Below are positions 25,831-33,650 of a DNA stretch of 51,216 nt, in pieces. A program made the position numbers and the translations under genes. The notes beneath the pieces were generated by a model that was given only the letters and a program-made list of their open reading frames with translations, did no database searches and was not told the origin of the DNA. Positions within the stretch are counted from its first letter, which is position 1; every line of letters begins with the position of its first letter. Source of the stretch: G963666705 sp963666705 (GTDB taxonomy: Bacteria > Pseudomonadota > Alphaproteobacteria > CADEGL01). The DNA lies in NCBI GenBank assembly GCA_963666705.2, contig CAXXKO010000006.1, positions 1 to 51,216 on the forward strand, given 5' to 3'.

Positions 25831-26241
25831 ATGACCGATAATTTTGAGAAGAAAGTTGCTGTTGATGGGCCTGTGGTAAATGCGGGCGAGCTTGGCTCGT
25901 CCACGTTTTCCCCAGGCCAGGCTTTGCCGGCAGGCCCGCTGGGACTTGGCCAGCGATGGACGGTGGCGCGCAAGCGTGAGGTCGTTCTGCGGCTTTTGCG
26001 TGACGAGCCGGTGCAACTTCTGTCGCGCCAGTTGGGCGTAGAGATCTTCCGGCTCGAGCAGTGGCGTGAGAAAGCGATCGGCGGGATCGACGCCTCGCTC
26101 AAGCAACGCAAGGGCGATCCGGTGCAGGCGGAACTGGATAGCGCCATGAAGCGGATCGGAGAGTTGACCATGCAGGTGGAACTGCTGGAGGCCAAGACGG
26201 AGACCTTCGGCCCTTTGGGGCGGCGGAGGTCGCGGCGATGA
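25831..26241 (+). CDS. IS3 transposase OrfA (DNA-binding)
   Basis: A 136-residue protein with a helix-turn-helix in ARKREVVLRLLRDEPVQLLSRQLG (residues ~45-70), then a helical oligomerisation region rich in Leu/Glu (IGELTMQVELLEAKTE). ATG 25831 is preceded by AAGGAGG at the right distance; a GTG at 25810 would be longer but lacks such a site. The stop overlaps the orfB start as ATGA, suggesting translational coupling rather than the frameshift fusion many IS3 elements use. Confidence 0.85.
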   Translation: MTDNFEKKVAVDGPVVNAGELGSSTFSPGQALPAGPLGLGQRWTVARKREVVLRLLRDEPVQLLSRQLGVEIFRLEQWREKAIGGIDASLKQRKGDPVQAELDSAMKRIGELTMQVELLEAKTETFGPLGRRRSRR

Positions 26242-27143
26242 GTGCCGCCACCTCGCCCGGCACGGGTCTGGCCTACGGCCTGCGGCGGGTCTGCGCCGCC
26301 TGGGGCATGGCCCGCTCCTCGTTCTACGCCATGACCTCCGGCCAGCACGCCGAGCAGCCGCCGGCAAAGCGTCGGGGACCGAAGCCCGCGATCTCGGACC
26401 AGGCGCTGCTGGTGGCGATCGAAGCCGACCTGGAGGCATCGCCCTGGGAGGGCGAGGGCTACCGCAAGGTCTGGGCTCGGCTTCGGGTCTGTCGCGACAT
26501 CCGGGTTGCCCGCAAGCGGGTGCTCCGCCTGATGCGCGAGAACAATCTGCTCTCGCCCCATCGCTGCCGCCGCCGTGGCGGCAATCCCCATGACGGTGAG
26601 ATCATCACTCATGCCCCCAACCTCATGTGGGGCACCGATGGCGTTCGGGTGTTCACGGTGGACGACGGCTGGGGCTGGATCTTCACCGCCGTCGAGCATT
26701 GGAACGCCGAGTGTGTCGGCTGGCATGTCTGCAAGCGCGGCGACCGCTTCGCCGCCCTGCAGCCGATCTCCATGGGGCTTGCCGGGCTGTATGGCTCGAC
26801 CTCCGCCGGCGCGGCGCGGGGGCTGGCCTTGCGGATGGATCACGGCTCCCAGTATCTGTCGGACCACTTCACCAACCAGATCAAGTTCTGGGGCATCCAG
26901 CCGTCCTACGCCTTCGTCGCCGAGCCCCAGACCAACGGCGTCGCCGAGCGGTTCAATCGCACGCTGAAGGAACAGATCATCCATGGTCGCATCTACCGCA
27001 ACATCGCGGAGCTGCGGGACGCCGTCCGCGACTTCGTCGAACTCTACAATGCCCAGTGGATCGTGGAGAAGAACGGCTACCTGAGCCCCGCTCAAGCTCG
27101 TCAGGCGTGGCACGCCGCGATCTCAATCAGGCCCGCCGCGTGA
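26238..27143 (+). CDS. IS3 transposase OrfB (integrase core)
   Basis: A 301-residue DDE integrase. The three acidic residues are in NLMWGTDGVRVFTVDDG (Asp), LRMDHGSQYLSDHF (Asp) and TNGVAERFNRTLKEQ (Glu, in the typical 35-residue spacing). The upstream region contains the HTH_21-type segment YRKVWARLRVCRDIRVARKRVLRLMRE. Full length, with no stop or frameshift. Confidence 0.92.
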   Translation: MSAATSPGTGLAYGLRRVCAAWGMARSSFYAMTSGQHAEQPPAKRRGPKPAISDQALLVAIEADLEASPWEGEGYRKVWARLRVCRDIRVARKRVLRLMRENNLLSPHRCRRRGGNPHDGEIITHAPNLMWGTDGVRVFTVDDGWGWIFTAVEHWNAECVGWHVCKRGDRFAALQPISMGLAGLYGSTSAGAARGLALRMDHGSQYLSDHFTNQIKFWGIQPSYAFVAEPQTNGVAERFNRTLKEQIIHGRIYRNIAELRDAVRDFVELYNAQWIVEKNGYLSPAQARQAWHAAISIRPAA

Positions 27144-27176
27144 GACAAACTTGTGTCCAAGGAACCGGGTGCGCTA

Positions 27177-27193
27177 CATATAGCAAATTTACT
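27177..27193. repeat. Right 17-bp direct repeat flanking the IS3 element
   Basis: CATATAGCAAATTTACT, identical to 25749-25765. The sequence beyond it (27194-27320) is markedly AT-rich compared with the window. Confidence 0.8.
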
Positions 27194-27225
27194 ACAATTT
27201 CATAAGGAAATAAATAGGAGAAATC

Positions 27226-27375
27226 ATGGAAATTCGAAGTTCACCCCGTTTCAGTTCAATGCTAATTATTGTATGTCTATATTTTTGGTATGCTTCTCTA
27301 TTGAAAAGAGGATCAAATCATAGCACGGGCAGTGTCGAAACTACCCAAGGGAACCCGGATTTCGGACTACATTAG
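27226..27375 (+). CDS. Small membrane peptide or truncated gene start
   Basis: ATG 27226 has a good ribosome-binding site (AATAGGAG, 6 bases upstream) and opens a 49-codon frame. It contains one hydrophobic stretch, SMLIIVCLYFWYASLL, followed by a basic residue pair. After about 31 codons the frame enters sequence belonging to an IS4-type remnant and stops at 27375. I read it as the surviving 5' end of a membrane-protein gene divergent from the binding-protein stub. A genuine small protein is possible. The family is not recognised. Confidence 0.45.
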   Translation: MEIRSSPRFSSMLIIVCLYFWYASLLKRGSNHSTGSVETTQGNPDFGLH

Positions 27376-27500
27376 CCTAGTGTCGATCGGCGAGATGTTG
27401 CCATCGGGGAGGGTGCGGGAGATTCCAATCAGGACCGGCCGGGCGAGCGCGGGTCGCGTCGCTGGACGCGGTGAAAGAACGACGGCCTTGCATCTTTCCA
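27320..27500 (+). pseudogene. Remnant of an IS4-type transposase N-terminal domain
   Basis: The frame reads ARAVSKLPKGTRISDYISLVSIGEMLPSG and then a degenerate GRASAG...ALHLSM. Intact IS4-type N-terminal domains read KLPxGxRIxDYISLGVIAKTFP and RxLPAxVVVYYVxALALYM at these places. Only the first ~60 codons remain and the second half is already divergent. There is no catalytic region. Confidence 0.7.
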
Positions 27501-27544
27501 TGCCGGTTGAGATTGCCGGCTCTATTCGCGGTGGACGCCATCAG

Positions 27545-27703
27545 ACTGTCTTGACGATGGCCCGAGCGGGCCAGAGTTTCCGGCGTCATATTGCGTCTTG
27601 AGACGCCCCACTCGTCGCTCTGCTCGGCGGGGGCGGCGCCGACGAGGCGGATTATGGCGGCATCGTTGCGGAAAATGCCGACCTCATCGGCACCCTCGAA
27701 TTG
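27545..27703 (-). pseudogene. C-terminal remnant of an IS256-type transposase
   Basis: Minus-strand translation gives EGADEVGIFRNDAAIIRLVG, then EQSDEWGVSRRNMTPETLAR. This corresponds to the conserved tail of a mutator-type transposase (typically VGIFPNDAAIxRLVGALLLEQNDEWAVxRRYMxLETxA). No upstream domain follows on the minus strand. The IS4 and IS256 pieces therefore face each other as two truncated ends. Confidence 0.72.
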
Positions 27704-28035
27704 CCGGTGGTATTGAAAACCCACCACCGGTGGTGCGGTCGTCCCAGTATCGGCCCGGGCATAAAGCGCCAATCGCAGCGCTTTACAGCCTTGCTGGCCG
27801 AATTCTTGATATGTTCGTTGCCGGTAACTATTTTGAGCCGACATTCCCCATATACCATCCAAATTCGTGGAAATCGTACCACTTTCCCACCGCCAAGGGA
27901 ACTGTATCCCCTATGCAGCCATCCGATGGCATGATTTTGGTAATCGGCCCGCGCTTGGAAGGCCACTCGGTCATTTTTCTCGCCATCCAGACACACCTCT
28001 CCTGTCGCTTTCTCCTCGCCGTCGATTCCCTCGGC
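27704..28035. other. No gene recognised
   Basis: This 332-bp stretch separates the IS256 remnant from the 3' end of the IS1380 transposase gene. It probably contains one terminus of the IS1380 element, but I could not identify a convincing inverted repeat pair. Short frames here have no recognisable protein features. Confidence 0.5.
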
Positions 28036-29385
28036 CTACGCCGGAGCGGGTCTTCGTCGCAGATCATCAATCAAGCTCAGGATTTTCCGGAACAGGTCCC
28101 TCGGCACCGCCACCTCAGCCAATTGGAACGTAACGTAGCGGCCATGTCGGACAACCTTGGCCCCGATCTTCACCAGCTTGTCGCGCAACGTCGTCATCGA
28201 CCAGTGCTCCACCTCCTTCGGCAAAGCCAGTGTCCTCATGAAGTTGCCCAGATTGTAGGCCAGGGCGTGAAGCTGGAGCCGAACGGCATTGTTGCGGAAC
28301 TTGCGACATGACAGACGGGTCCAGTTGATGGCGTTCTTGCCTTCCTTGATGTGCTGCTCCGCCGTGCCACGGTGATTATAGAACGCCACCACCCGCTTGG
28401 TAGGGCGCGACAGATTAGTGACGATGAAACCGACGCGAGGAACCAGCTCGCCGGGGTGCCACTCCACTTTGGCCACGACACGGCGCTTCTTGTTCCACGA
28501 TCCGGCCTGATAGCTGAAGCTGGCGTGGAAACGGCGAACATGGTCGGGCGGGCGACCGACAGGTCGCGTAAGCAGATGGGCAATGTTCCGCTGGAGAATC
28601 GCGTTCGCTTTGAGGCGGATGACGTAGAGTAATCCCTCGGCTTCGAGATATTCGTATATCTCCGGTGAGGCGAAGGCGGCATCGCCACGAAAATACAGCC
28701 GCACCTTCCTTTCCTTATAGCGCATCACCACCGGCTCCAGAACATTCCGCCATCCGTCGGCACTGTGAACATTACCGGGGCGCAGGGAACATCTCTCCAA
28801 GTCGCCGAACTGGTTGAACAGGAATAGCGGATGGTAGCAGGTACAGCCGAAGTGACCATTGTACGCTGTTCCCTCTTGTTCGCCATGGGTCGGGCTGACG
28901 CTGCTGTCCATGTCGAGAATGATCATCTTCGGCGGATGGCGGTCATGAACCTTGTCGATCCACACCCCGTTCATGTCGACCAAGGCTTCAACGTTCTCGT
29001 CGGTGGCCAATAGCTCCGTCTCGAAGCGTCCCATCTGGCTGGTGGAAGCGGCCTGTCTTTCGATGGCCTTGCCGCCAACAATCCAGCGCATGGCGGGATC
29101 GCGTCCCAGACGGTCGGCGTCGTTCACATCGTCATAGCCGCCAAGGCGCCCGAAAACGGACTGGCGAAACTGACCCGTCTTGCCGTGCCATCCGTTCTTG
29201 CCGGTACGGCTATCCTGGAAAACACCCTCGGCCATCTCAGTCAGGCCGAGGGCATCGTCAAGCTCCCGGTAGGCGAGCAACCCGGCGTCAGAAGTAATCT
29301 TGGAACCATGGAATTCAAGCTTCAAGCGACGGTCAAAATCGACCCGTAAACTGTCCCGTTTCGATTCACCCATCGGGTGTCCCAT
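28036..29385 (-). CDS. IS1380-family transposase
   Basis: Full-length 449-residue transposase. It starts GESKRDSLRVDFDRRLKLEF, followed by ITSDAGLLAYRELDDALGL as in IS1380 proteins. Catalytic acidic residues are expected in IILDMDSSVSPTHGEQEG (Asp), LYFRGDAAFASPEIYEYLE (Asp) and HRGTAEQHIKEGKNAINW (Glu). The C-terminal RKFRNNAVRLQLHALAYNLGN is characteristic. No frameshift or stop is seen. ATG 29373 is an alternative start. Element ends were not resolved. Confidence 0.9.
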   Translation of the reverse strand: MGHPMGESKRDSLRVDFDRRLKLEFHGSKITSDAGLLAYRELDDALGLTEMAEGVFQDSRTGKNGWHGKTGQFRQSVFGRLGGYDDVNDADRLGRDPAMRWIVGGKAIERQAASTSQMGRFETELLATDENVEALVDMNGVWIDKVHDRHPPKMIILDMDSSVSPTHGEQEGTAYNGHFGCTCYHPLFLFNQFGDLERCSLRPGNVHSADGWRNVLEPVVMRYKERKVRLYFRGDAAFASPEIYEYLEAEGLLYVIRLKANAILQRNIAHLLTRPVGRPPDHVRRFHASFSYQAGSWNKKRRVVAKVEWHPGELVPRVGFIVTNLSRPTKRVVAFYNHRGTAEQHIKEGKNAINWTRLSCRKFRNNAVRLQLHALAYNLGNFMRTLALPKEVEHWSMTTLRDKLVKIGAKVVRHGRYVTFQLAEVAVPRDLFRKILSLIDDLRRRPAPA

Positions 29386-29671
29386 ACCTGCTGCTCCATC
29401 AATGCATCAACATATTGATTCTTATAGCAGAATTCCCATCACGGGGCATGGAATATCGAGTTCACTTGGGAAATGGGGGTTGAGGATTCATGCATCGAGG
29501 GTTGCCTACAACCAGGGGCCTATGTGGCTGTAACCGTGAATTCGTTGCTGAACAGCTCGCACATTGATGGCAACCCGGCGATGGCGCATCGACCGACGAC
29601 CTGATGACGGACGCCCCGGCGTGGCCGCGATGCTCCACAAGAGCTTGAAGACATCAATACAAGCGGATGGC
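29386..29671. other. Intergenic sequence between IS1380 and IS21 elements
   Basis: No gene is recognised. The part nearest the transposase should include the 5' terminus of the IS1380 element. A short palindromic region (CCCATCACGGGGCATGG around 29436-29452) is present but unexplained. Confidence 0.4.
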
Positions 29672-29785
29672 TGAGAACGGCGGTGACAAATTAGTCCACG
29701 GAAGCGGCGGGATTTCCCAGCCGCGGGCGGAGTAAAACTCTGCCACCTGTAGCCTTCGATCTTTTTTGAGATGGAAGGCGGGAGG

Positions 29786-31285
29786 ATGTACACCGTGGAC
29801 CTATATCTGCGCGTTCGGCTGGCCTGCCATGTTGATGGTCTGAGCCAGCGAGAGGCGGCAAGTCGGTTTGGCATTGCGCGCGAGACGGTGAGGAAGATGC
29901 TGCGGCATTCGGAACCGCCGGGATATCGGCGACGCCAGCCACCGAAACGCCCGAAACTGGCCCCCTTCACGGATATCATCGACCGTATTCTGGAGGAGGA
30001 CCGAACGGTTCACCGTAAGCAGCACCACACGGCGAAGCGTATATTCGAGCGCCTTCGCGACGAACATGGCTTCACGGGCAAAGAGACCATCGTGAAGGAT
30101 TACGTTCGGGAACGGCGCCTTCGTCGGCGTGAGATGTTTGTGCCGTTGTCACATCCTCCGGGCCATGCTCGAGCGGACTTTGGCGAGGCGGATGCGATCA
30201 TCGCCGGCGTCAAGTATCGGGCGCATTTTTTCGTCATGACACTTCCCCACAGCGATGCCTGCTTCGTTGCGGCCTACCCGGCGGCGACGACGGAGGCCTG
30301 GCTGGACGGGCACAACAGAGCCTTTGTTTTTTTCGGCGGCGTTCCCCAATCGATTCTTTACGACAACGACAAGTGTCTGGTGTCGCGCATCTTGTCAGAT
30401 GGCACGCGGCAACGAACGCGGGCGTTCAGCGGGCTGCAGTCCCATTACCTCTTCGAGGACCGCTACGGCCGTCCCGGCAAGGGTAACGACAAAGGCAATG
30501 TGGAGGGGGTGGTCGGCTATGCCCGGCGGAACTTCATGACGCCGCGTCCCCGGTTCGCGAGCTGGGACGCCTTCAATGGCCACCTGGAAGAGCAATGCCG
30601 CAACCGGCAAGGCAACGTCCTGCGCGGCCACCGCGAGAGCATCGGCGAACGGTTTGTGCGTGACCGCGAAGCGTTGAAGAGGCCACTGCCGGCACCGTTC
30701 GACGCGTGCGACAAGCAGGGCACGCGGGTCAACTCGCTGTCCCTGGTGCGCTACCGGACGAATGACTATTCCGTGCCCGTCGCCTACGGCCATCAGGAAG
30801 TCTGGATCCGTGGCTATGTCCACGAGGTGGTTATCGGTTGCGGCGCCGGGATCATTGCCCGACACCCCCGTTCCTACGACCGGGAAGATATGGTCTTCGA
30901 TCCGATCCACTACCTGGCTTTGCTGGAGCACAAGATCGGTGCCCTGGATCAGGCCGCGCCGCTAGCCGGATGGGAACTGCCTGATGCCTTCCCAACCCTG
31001 CGCCGTCTCCTGGAGGCGCGCATGGGCAAGGCCGGCAAGCGGGAATACGTCCAGGTCCTTCGGCTTGTGGAGACCTTCGATCTCGAGGTGCTTCACGGCG
31101 CGGTGAAGGACGCCCTGCGCCTGGGTGCGATCGGCTACGACGCCGTCAAACACCTTGTGCTGTGCCGTATCGAGCGACGCCCGCCCAAACTCGACCTGGA
31201 TATCTATCCCGACCTGCCTCGGGCCAACGTGGCGACCACGGCCGCCGCCAGTTATATGAGCTTGTTGGGTGGAGGCGCGTCATGA
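29786..31285 (+). CDS. istA: IS21 transposase IstA (type A)
   Basis: A 499-residue DDE recombinase of IS21 type. The N-terminal helix-turn-helix is in LSQREAASRFGIARETVRKML, and the catalytic core includes HARADFGEADAIIAGVKY (Asp), GGVPQSILYDNDK (Asp) and GKGNDKGNVEGVVGYARRN (Glu). The C-terminal region resembles the type B IstA of this window along its whole length and is equally long. ATG 29786 has GGAGG just upstream. The stop overlaps the istB start (ATGA). Apparently intact. Confidence 0.92.
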   Translation: MYTVDLYLRVRLACHVDGLSQREAASRFGIARETVRKMLRHSEPPGYRRRQPPKRPKLAPFTDIIDRILEEDRTVHRKQHHTAKRIFERLRDEHGFTGKETIVKDYVRERRLRRREMFVPLSHPPGHARADFGEADAIIAGVKYRAHFFVMTLPHSDACFVAAYPAATTEAWLDGHNRAFVFFGGVPQSILYDNDKCLVSRILSDGTRQRTRAFSGLQSHYLFEDRYGRPGKGNDKGNVEGVVGYARRNFMTPRPRFASWDAFNGHLEEQCRNRQGNVLRGHRESIGERFVRDREALKRPLPAPFDACDKQGTRVNSLSLVRYRTNDYSVPVAYGHQEVWIRGYVHEVVIGCGAGIIARHPRSYDREDMVFDPIHYLALLEHKIGALDQAAPLAGWELPDAFPTLRRLLEARMGKAGKREYVQVLRLVETFDLEVLHGAVKDALRLGAIGYDAVKHLVLCRIERRPPKLDLDIYPDLPRANVATTAAASYMSLLGGGAS

Positions 31286-31341
31286 CCGATACGCCGCAAG
31301 TGTTGCTGGCCCATCACCTCAAGACCCTGAAACTGCCGACG
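31282..31341 (+). pseudogene. istB start, truncated by IS256 insertion
   Basis: Twenty codons (MTDTPQVLLAHHLKTLKLPT) identical to the beginning of the IstB of the type B element, then abrupt loss of similarity at the IS256 left end. The expected next residues are FLREY. The helper ATPase is therefore absent from this element. Confidence 0.85.
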
Positions 31342-32693
31342 GTCGTGTCCGATAGTTGGTGGAAATTGGTTTTTGGCGTAGCTCCCGATCACGATCGGTT
31401 GCTCAATCAGGCGGCGAGGTCAATCGGCTTCTTGACCGGCGCTTGGTCGAGTGTTTGCCAGCCACCGACGCGGCGCATGGTGATCTGCCCCGAGGCCATC
31501 AAGGCCCAGAACAGCATGGCCGCCGTTTCCGCGTTGGGTAGTGCGCATTGGGTCTTCACCCGGCGCTTGAATTCCCCGTGCAGGCGTTCGATGGCGTTGG
31601 TGGTCCGCAAGGACTTCCATTGCTGCGGCGGATAGCGCAGGAAGGTGAACAGCCGCTCCCCCGCCTCTTCCAGGCTGTCCGCCACGCCCCGGCAGCGGAG
31701 CCGCCACTTGGCCAGGAAGGCCTTGCGCTTCTTGCGCACTTGCTCGGCGTTTTCGGCGTACATCATGTCGGTGTAGTCGGCCTTGACCTCGTCGTGCAAC
31801 GCCTTCGGCGCATGGGCGAGGAGGTTGCGCTCCTTGTGCACCGTGCAGCGCTGCACCGGAATATCGCTCCACAGGCTGGCCAGCGCCGCCTCCAGGCCCT
31901 TGCCGCCGTCTACGATCAGAAGCTCCGGCGCCTTCAGGCCACGGCCGAGAAGGTCCTCCAGGACATGGCGCCAGGCCGCCTCGGTCTCCCCGCCCATGTT
32001 CTTGACCGCGAGCAGAACCTTCTGGCCGTCCCGCCGCACCCCAAGCACGACCAGCAGCGGGATTGACAGCACTCGCCCATCAAGGCGCGCCTTGACGCCG
32101 GTGCCATCCAGGATCAGCCGGACAATGTCCTCGCCCGACAAGTCCCGAGCCTGCCAGCTCTCCCAGTCGGTCTTTACCTTGCGCCAGGCGCGGCTCACCG
32201 CGTCCTTGCCGACCTTGCCCCCGAACAGGCCGGCCAGCGCTCGGCGGACACGGCGCGTGTTGGTGCCGGCAAGGTACGTATTGGCGATAATCGCCTCGGC
32301 CCGTTTGGTCAGCCGCTTGTAGGCCTGGATGGTCTGGCTCCGCCATTCCTTCTCACCGCCATCACCATCGAGCAGGCGGACGCGGGGGAGCGAAACCGTC
32401 AGCGCTCCGAAGGTGCCGACAAGCTGCCGATACCGGTGGCCGTTGCGATAACCCTTGGGCGCGCCGCTGCGTTGATAGCGCGCACGGCCGCCCAGCGCCG
32501 CTTGCGCTTCCTCCGCCACCACAGCCTCGATGAAGGCGCGGACGCGAAAGCGGATCGCATCCTCCAGGGGATCGAACCAATTCTCACCGGAAAATGGACT
32601 GGGCGACGTCGATGCCGTAAGATGTTTCATGGCGTAAGCTCCTTTCGGCGGCTGCACACCGCCTTTCTGAATGTTTTACAATCAGGAGTTTAC
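31342..32693 (-). mobile_element. IS256-family insertion sequence
   Basis: Encloses a complete mutator-type transposase gene on the minus strand. Its left end interrupts istB of the type A element. Its right end directly abuts the left end of the next IS21 element with one base between. The termini share an imperfect inverted pattern (GT....TCC.GAT.GT), so the exact ends are tentative. No target duplication can be seen because the right flank has been replaced. Confidence 0.7.
31407..32630 (-). CDS. IS256-family transposase
   Basis: A 407-residue mutator-type DDE transposase. The N-terminal part carries AALGGRARYQRSGAPKGYRNGHR and a strand with LPRVR. Catalytic motifs are RLILDGTGVKARLDGR (Asp), LLIVDGGKGLEAALASLW (Asp, followed by VQRCTVHKERNLL) and TTNAIERLHGEFKRRVKTQ (Glu). 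ATG 32630 is chosen because AAAGGAG lies nine bases upstream; the frame stays open to a GTG at 32657. No damage is visible. Confidence 0.92.
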   Translation of the reverse strand: MKHLTASTSPSPFSGENWFDPLEDAIRFRVRAFIEAVVAEEAQAALGGRARYQRSGAPKGYRNGHRYRQLVGTFGALTVSLPRVRLLDGDGGEKEWRSQTIQAYKRLTKRAEAIIANTYLAGTNTRRVRRALAGLFGGKVGKDAVSRAWRKVKTDWESWQARDLSGEDIVRLILDGTGVKARLDGRVLSIPLLVVLGVRRDGQKVLLAVKNMGGETEAAWRHVLEDLLGRGLKAPELLIVDGGKGLEAALASLWSDIPVQRCTVHKERNLLAHAPKALHDEVKADYTDMMYAENAEQVRKKRKAFLAKWRLRCRGVADSLEEAGERLFTFLRYPPQQWKSLRTTNAIERLHGEFKRRVKTQCALPNAETAAMLFWALMASGQITMRRVGGWQTLDQAPVKKPIDLAA

Positions 32694-32885
32694 GTGTCAA
32701 TGGCGGAGCAAAAAGGGACCACCTCGGCGGTGTAAGAAGGGACCGCTTGGCGGCTGCGGGCTTGTCCCCGTAGTCCACGGGAGGGCCCCGCGCGCGACGC
32801 GGCGTGCCCTCAACAGGCTGACGCGGCGGCGCGCGCGGGAGGGACCTGTGGGCCCACGGGGTCAAGCGTGGGCTGGGTGGTCGGT

Positions 32886-33650
32886 TCAGTTAGCAGTCGT
32901 GGTTTGACGCCTGCGGCTCTGGTTGAGCCTGTAGCTGTCACCGTTCATCTCGAGGATGTTGACGTGGTGGGTGAGGCGATCGAGGAGCGCGCCGGTGAGG
33001 CGCTCGGAGCCGAACACCTCGGTCCATTCGTCGAACGGCAGATTGGTGGTGACCAGGGTCGAGCCCCGCTCGTAGCGTTGGCTGAACACCTCGAACAACA
33101 GCTCGGCGCCGGTCTTCGACAGCGGCACGAAGCCGAGTTCGTCGACGATCAGAAGCTTGTAGGTGGCGAGCTTCTTCTGGAACCTCAGCAGCTGCTTGTC
33201 ATCGCGGGCCTCGATGAGTTCGTGGACCAGCGCGGCGGCGGTGATGAAGCCGACCGAGAGGCCCTTCTGGCAGGCCGCCAGGCCGAGACCGAGGGCGATG
33301 TGGGTCTTGCCGGTCCCACTGTTGCCGAGCGCGATGAGGTTCTCGCGGCGCTCGATGTACTCGCAGCGGGCCAGCTCCAGGACCAGCGCCTTGTTGAGCG
33401 AGGGGATGACCTTGAAGTCGAAGCTGTCGAGGCTCTTGACCACGGGGAAGCGCGCCGCCTTGATGCGCCGCTCGACCATGCGGCGCTCGCGGTCGATCAG
33501 CTCGAGCTCGGCGAGTCTCAACAGGTAGCGGACGTGATCGACGCCTTCCGAGGCGCACTGCCGGGCGATCTTGTCGTACTCGCGCAGGAAGGTCGGCAGC
33601 TTCAGCGTCTTGAGGTGGTGGGCGAGCAGCACTTGCGGTGTGTCGGTCAT
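32886..33650 (-). CDS. istB: IS21 helper ATPase IstB (type B, copy 1)
   Basis: A 254-residue DnaC-like AAA+ ATPase that assists IstA. It has the Walker A motif LGNSGTGKTHIALGLG, Walker B in LLIVDELGFVPLSKTGAELLF and the C-terminal TNLPFDEWTEVFGSERLTGALLDR. Full length. Its ATG (33650) overlaps the istA stop as ATGA, so the two are translated in a coupled manner. Confidence 0.93.
   Translation of the reverse strand: MTDTPQVLLAHHLKTLKLPTFLREYDKIARQCASEGVDHVRYLLRLAELELIDRERRMVERRIKAARFPVVKSLDSFDFKVIPSLNKALVLELARCEYIERRENLIALGNSGTGKTHIALGLGLAACQKGLSVGFITAAALVHELIEARDDKQLLRFQKKLATYKLLIVDELGFVPLSKTGAELLFEVFSQRYERGSTLVTTNLPFDEWTEVFGSERLTGALLDRLTHHVNILEMNGDSYRLNQSRRRQTTTAN

Larger units (their letters stand above)
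25766..27176 (+). mobile_element. IS3-family insertion sequence
   Basis: The element runs between the two 17-bp direct repeats. Its ends are imperfect inverted repeats sharing CCTTGGACACA (left 25782-25792; right as TGTGTCCAAGG near 27152-27162), preceded by GACCCGATTT and CACCCGGTT respectively. It contains overlapping orfA and orfB with no visible inactivating mutation, so it may still be competent. It sits in the AT-rich region upstream of the solute-binding-protein stub. Confidence 0.85.
29672..31341 (+). mobile_element. IS21-family element (type A), right end lost
   Basis: The left end TGAGAACGGCGGTGACAAA at 29672 matches the terminal repeat pattern TGxxAAxGGCGGxG shared by the other IS21 elements of this window. 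It contains a complete istA and only the first 20 codons of istB, which is interrupted at 31341/31342 by an IS256 element. The rest of istB and the right end are not found on the far side, where another IS21 copy begins, so a deletion accompanied or followed the insertion. Confidence 0.85.
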
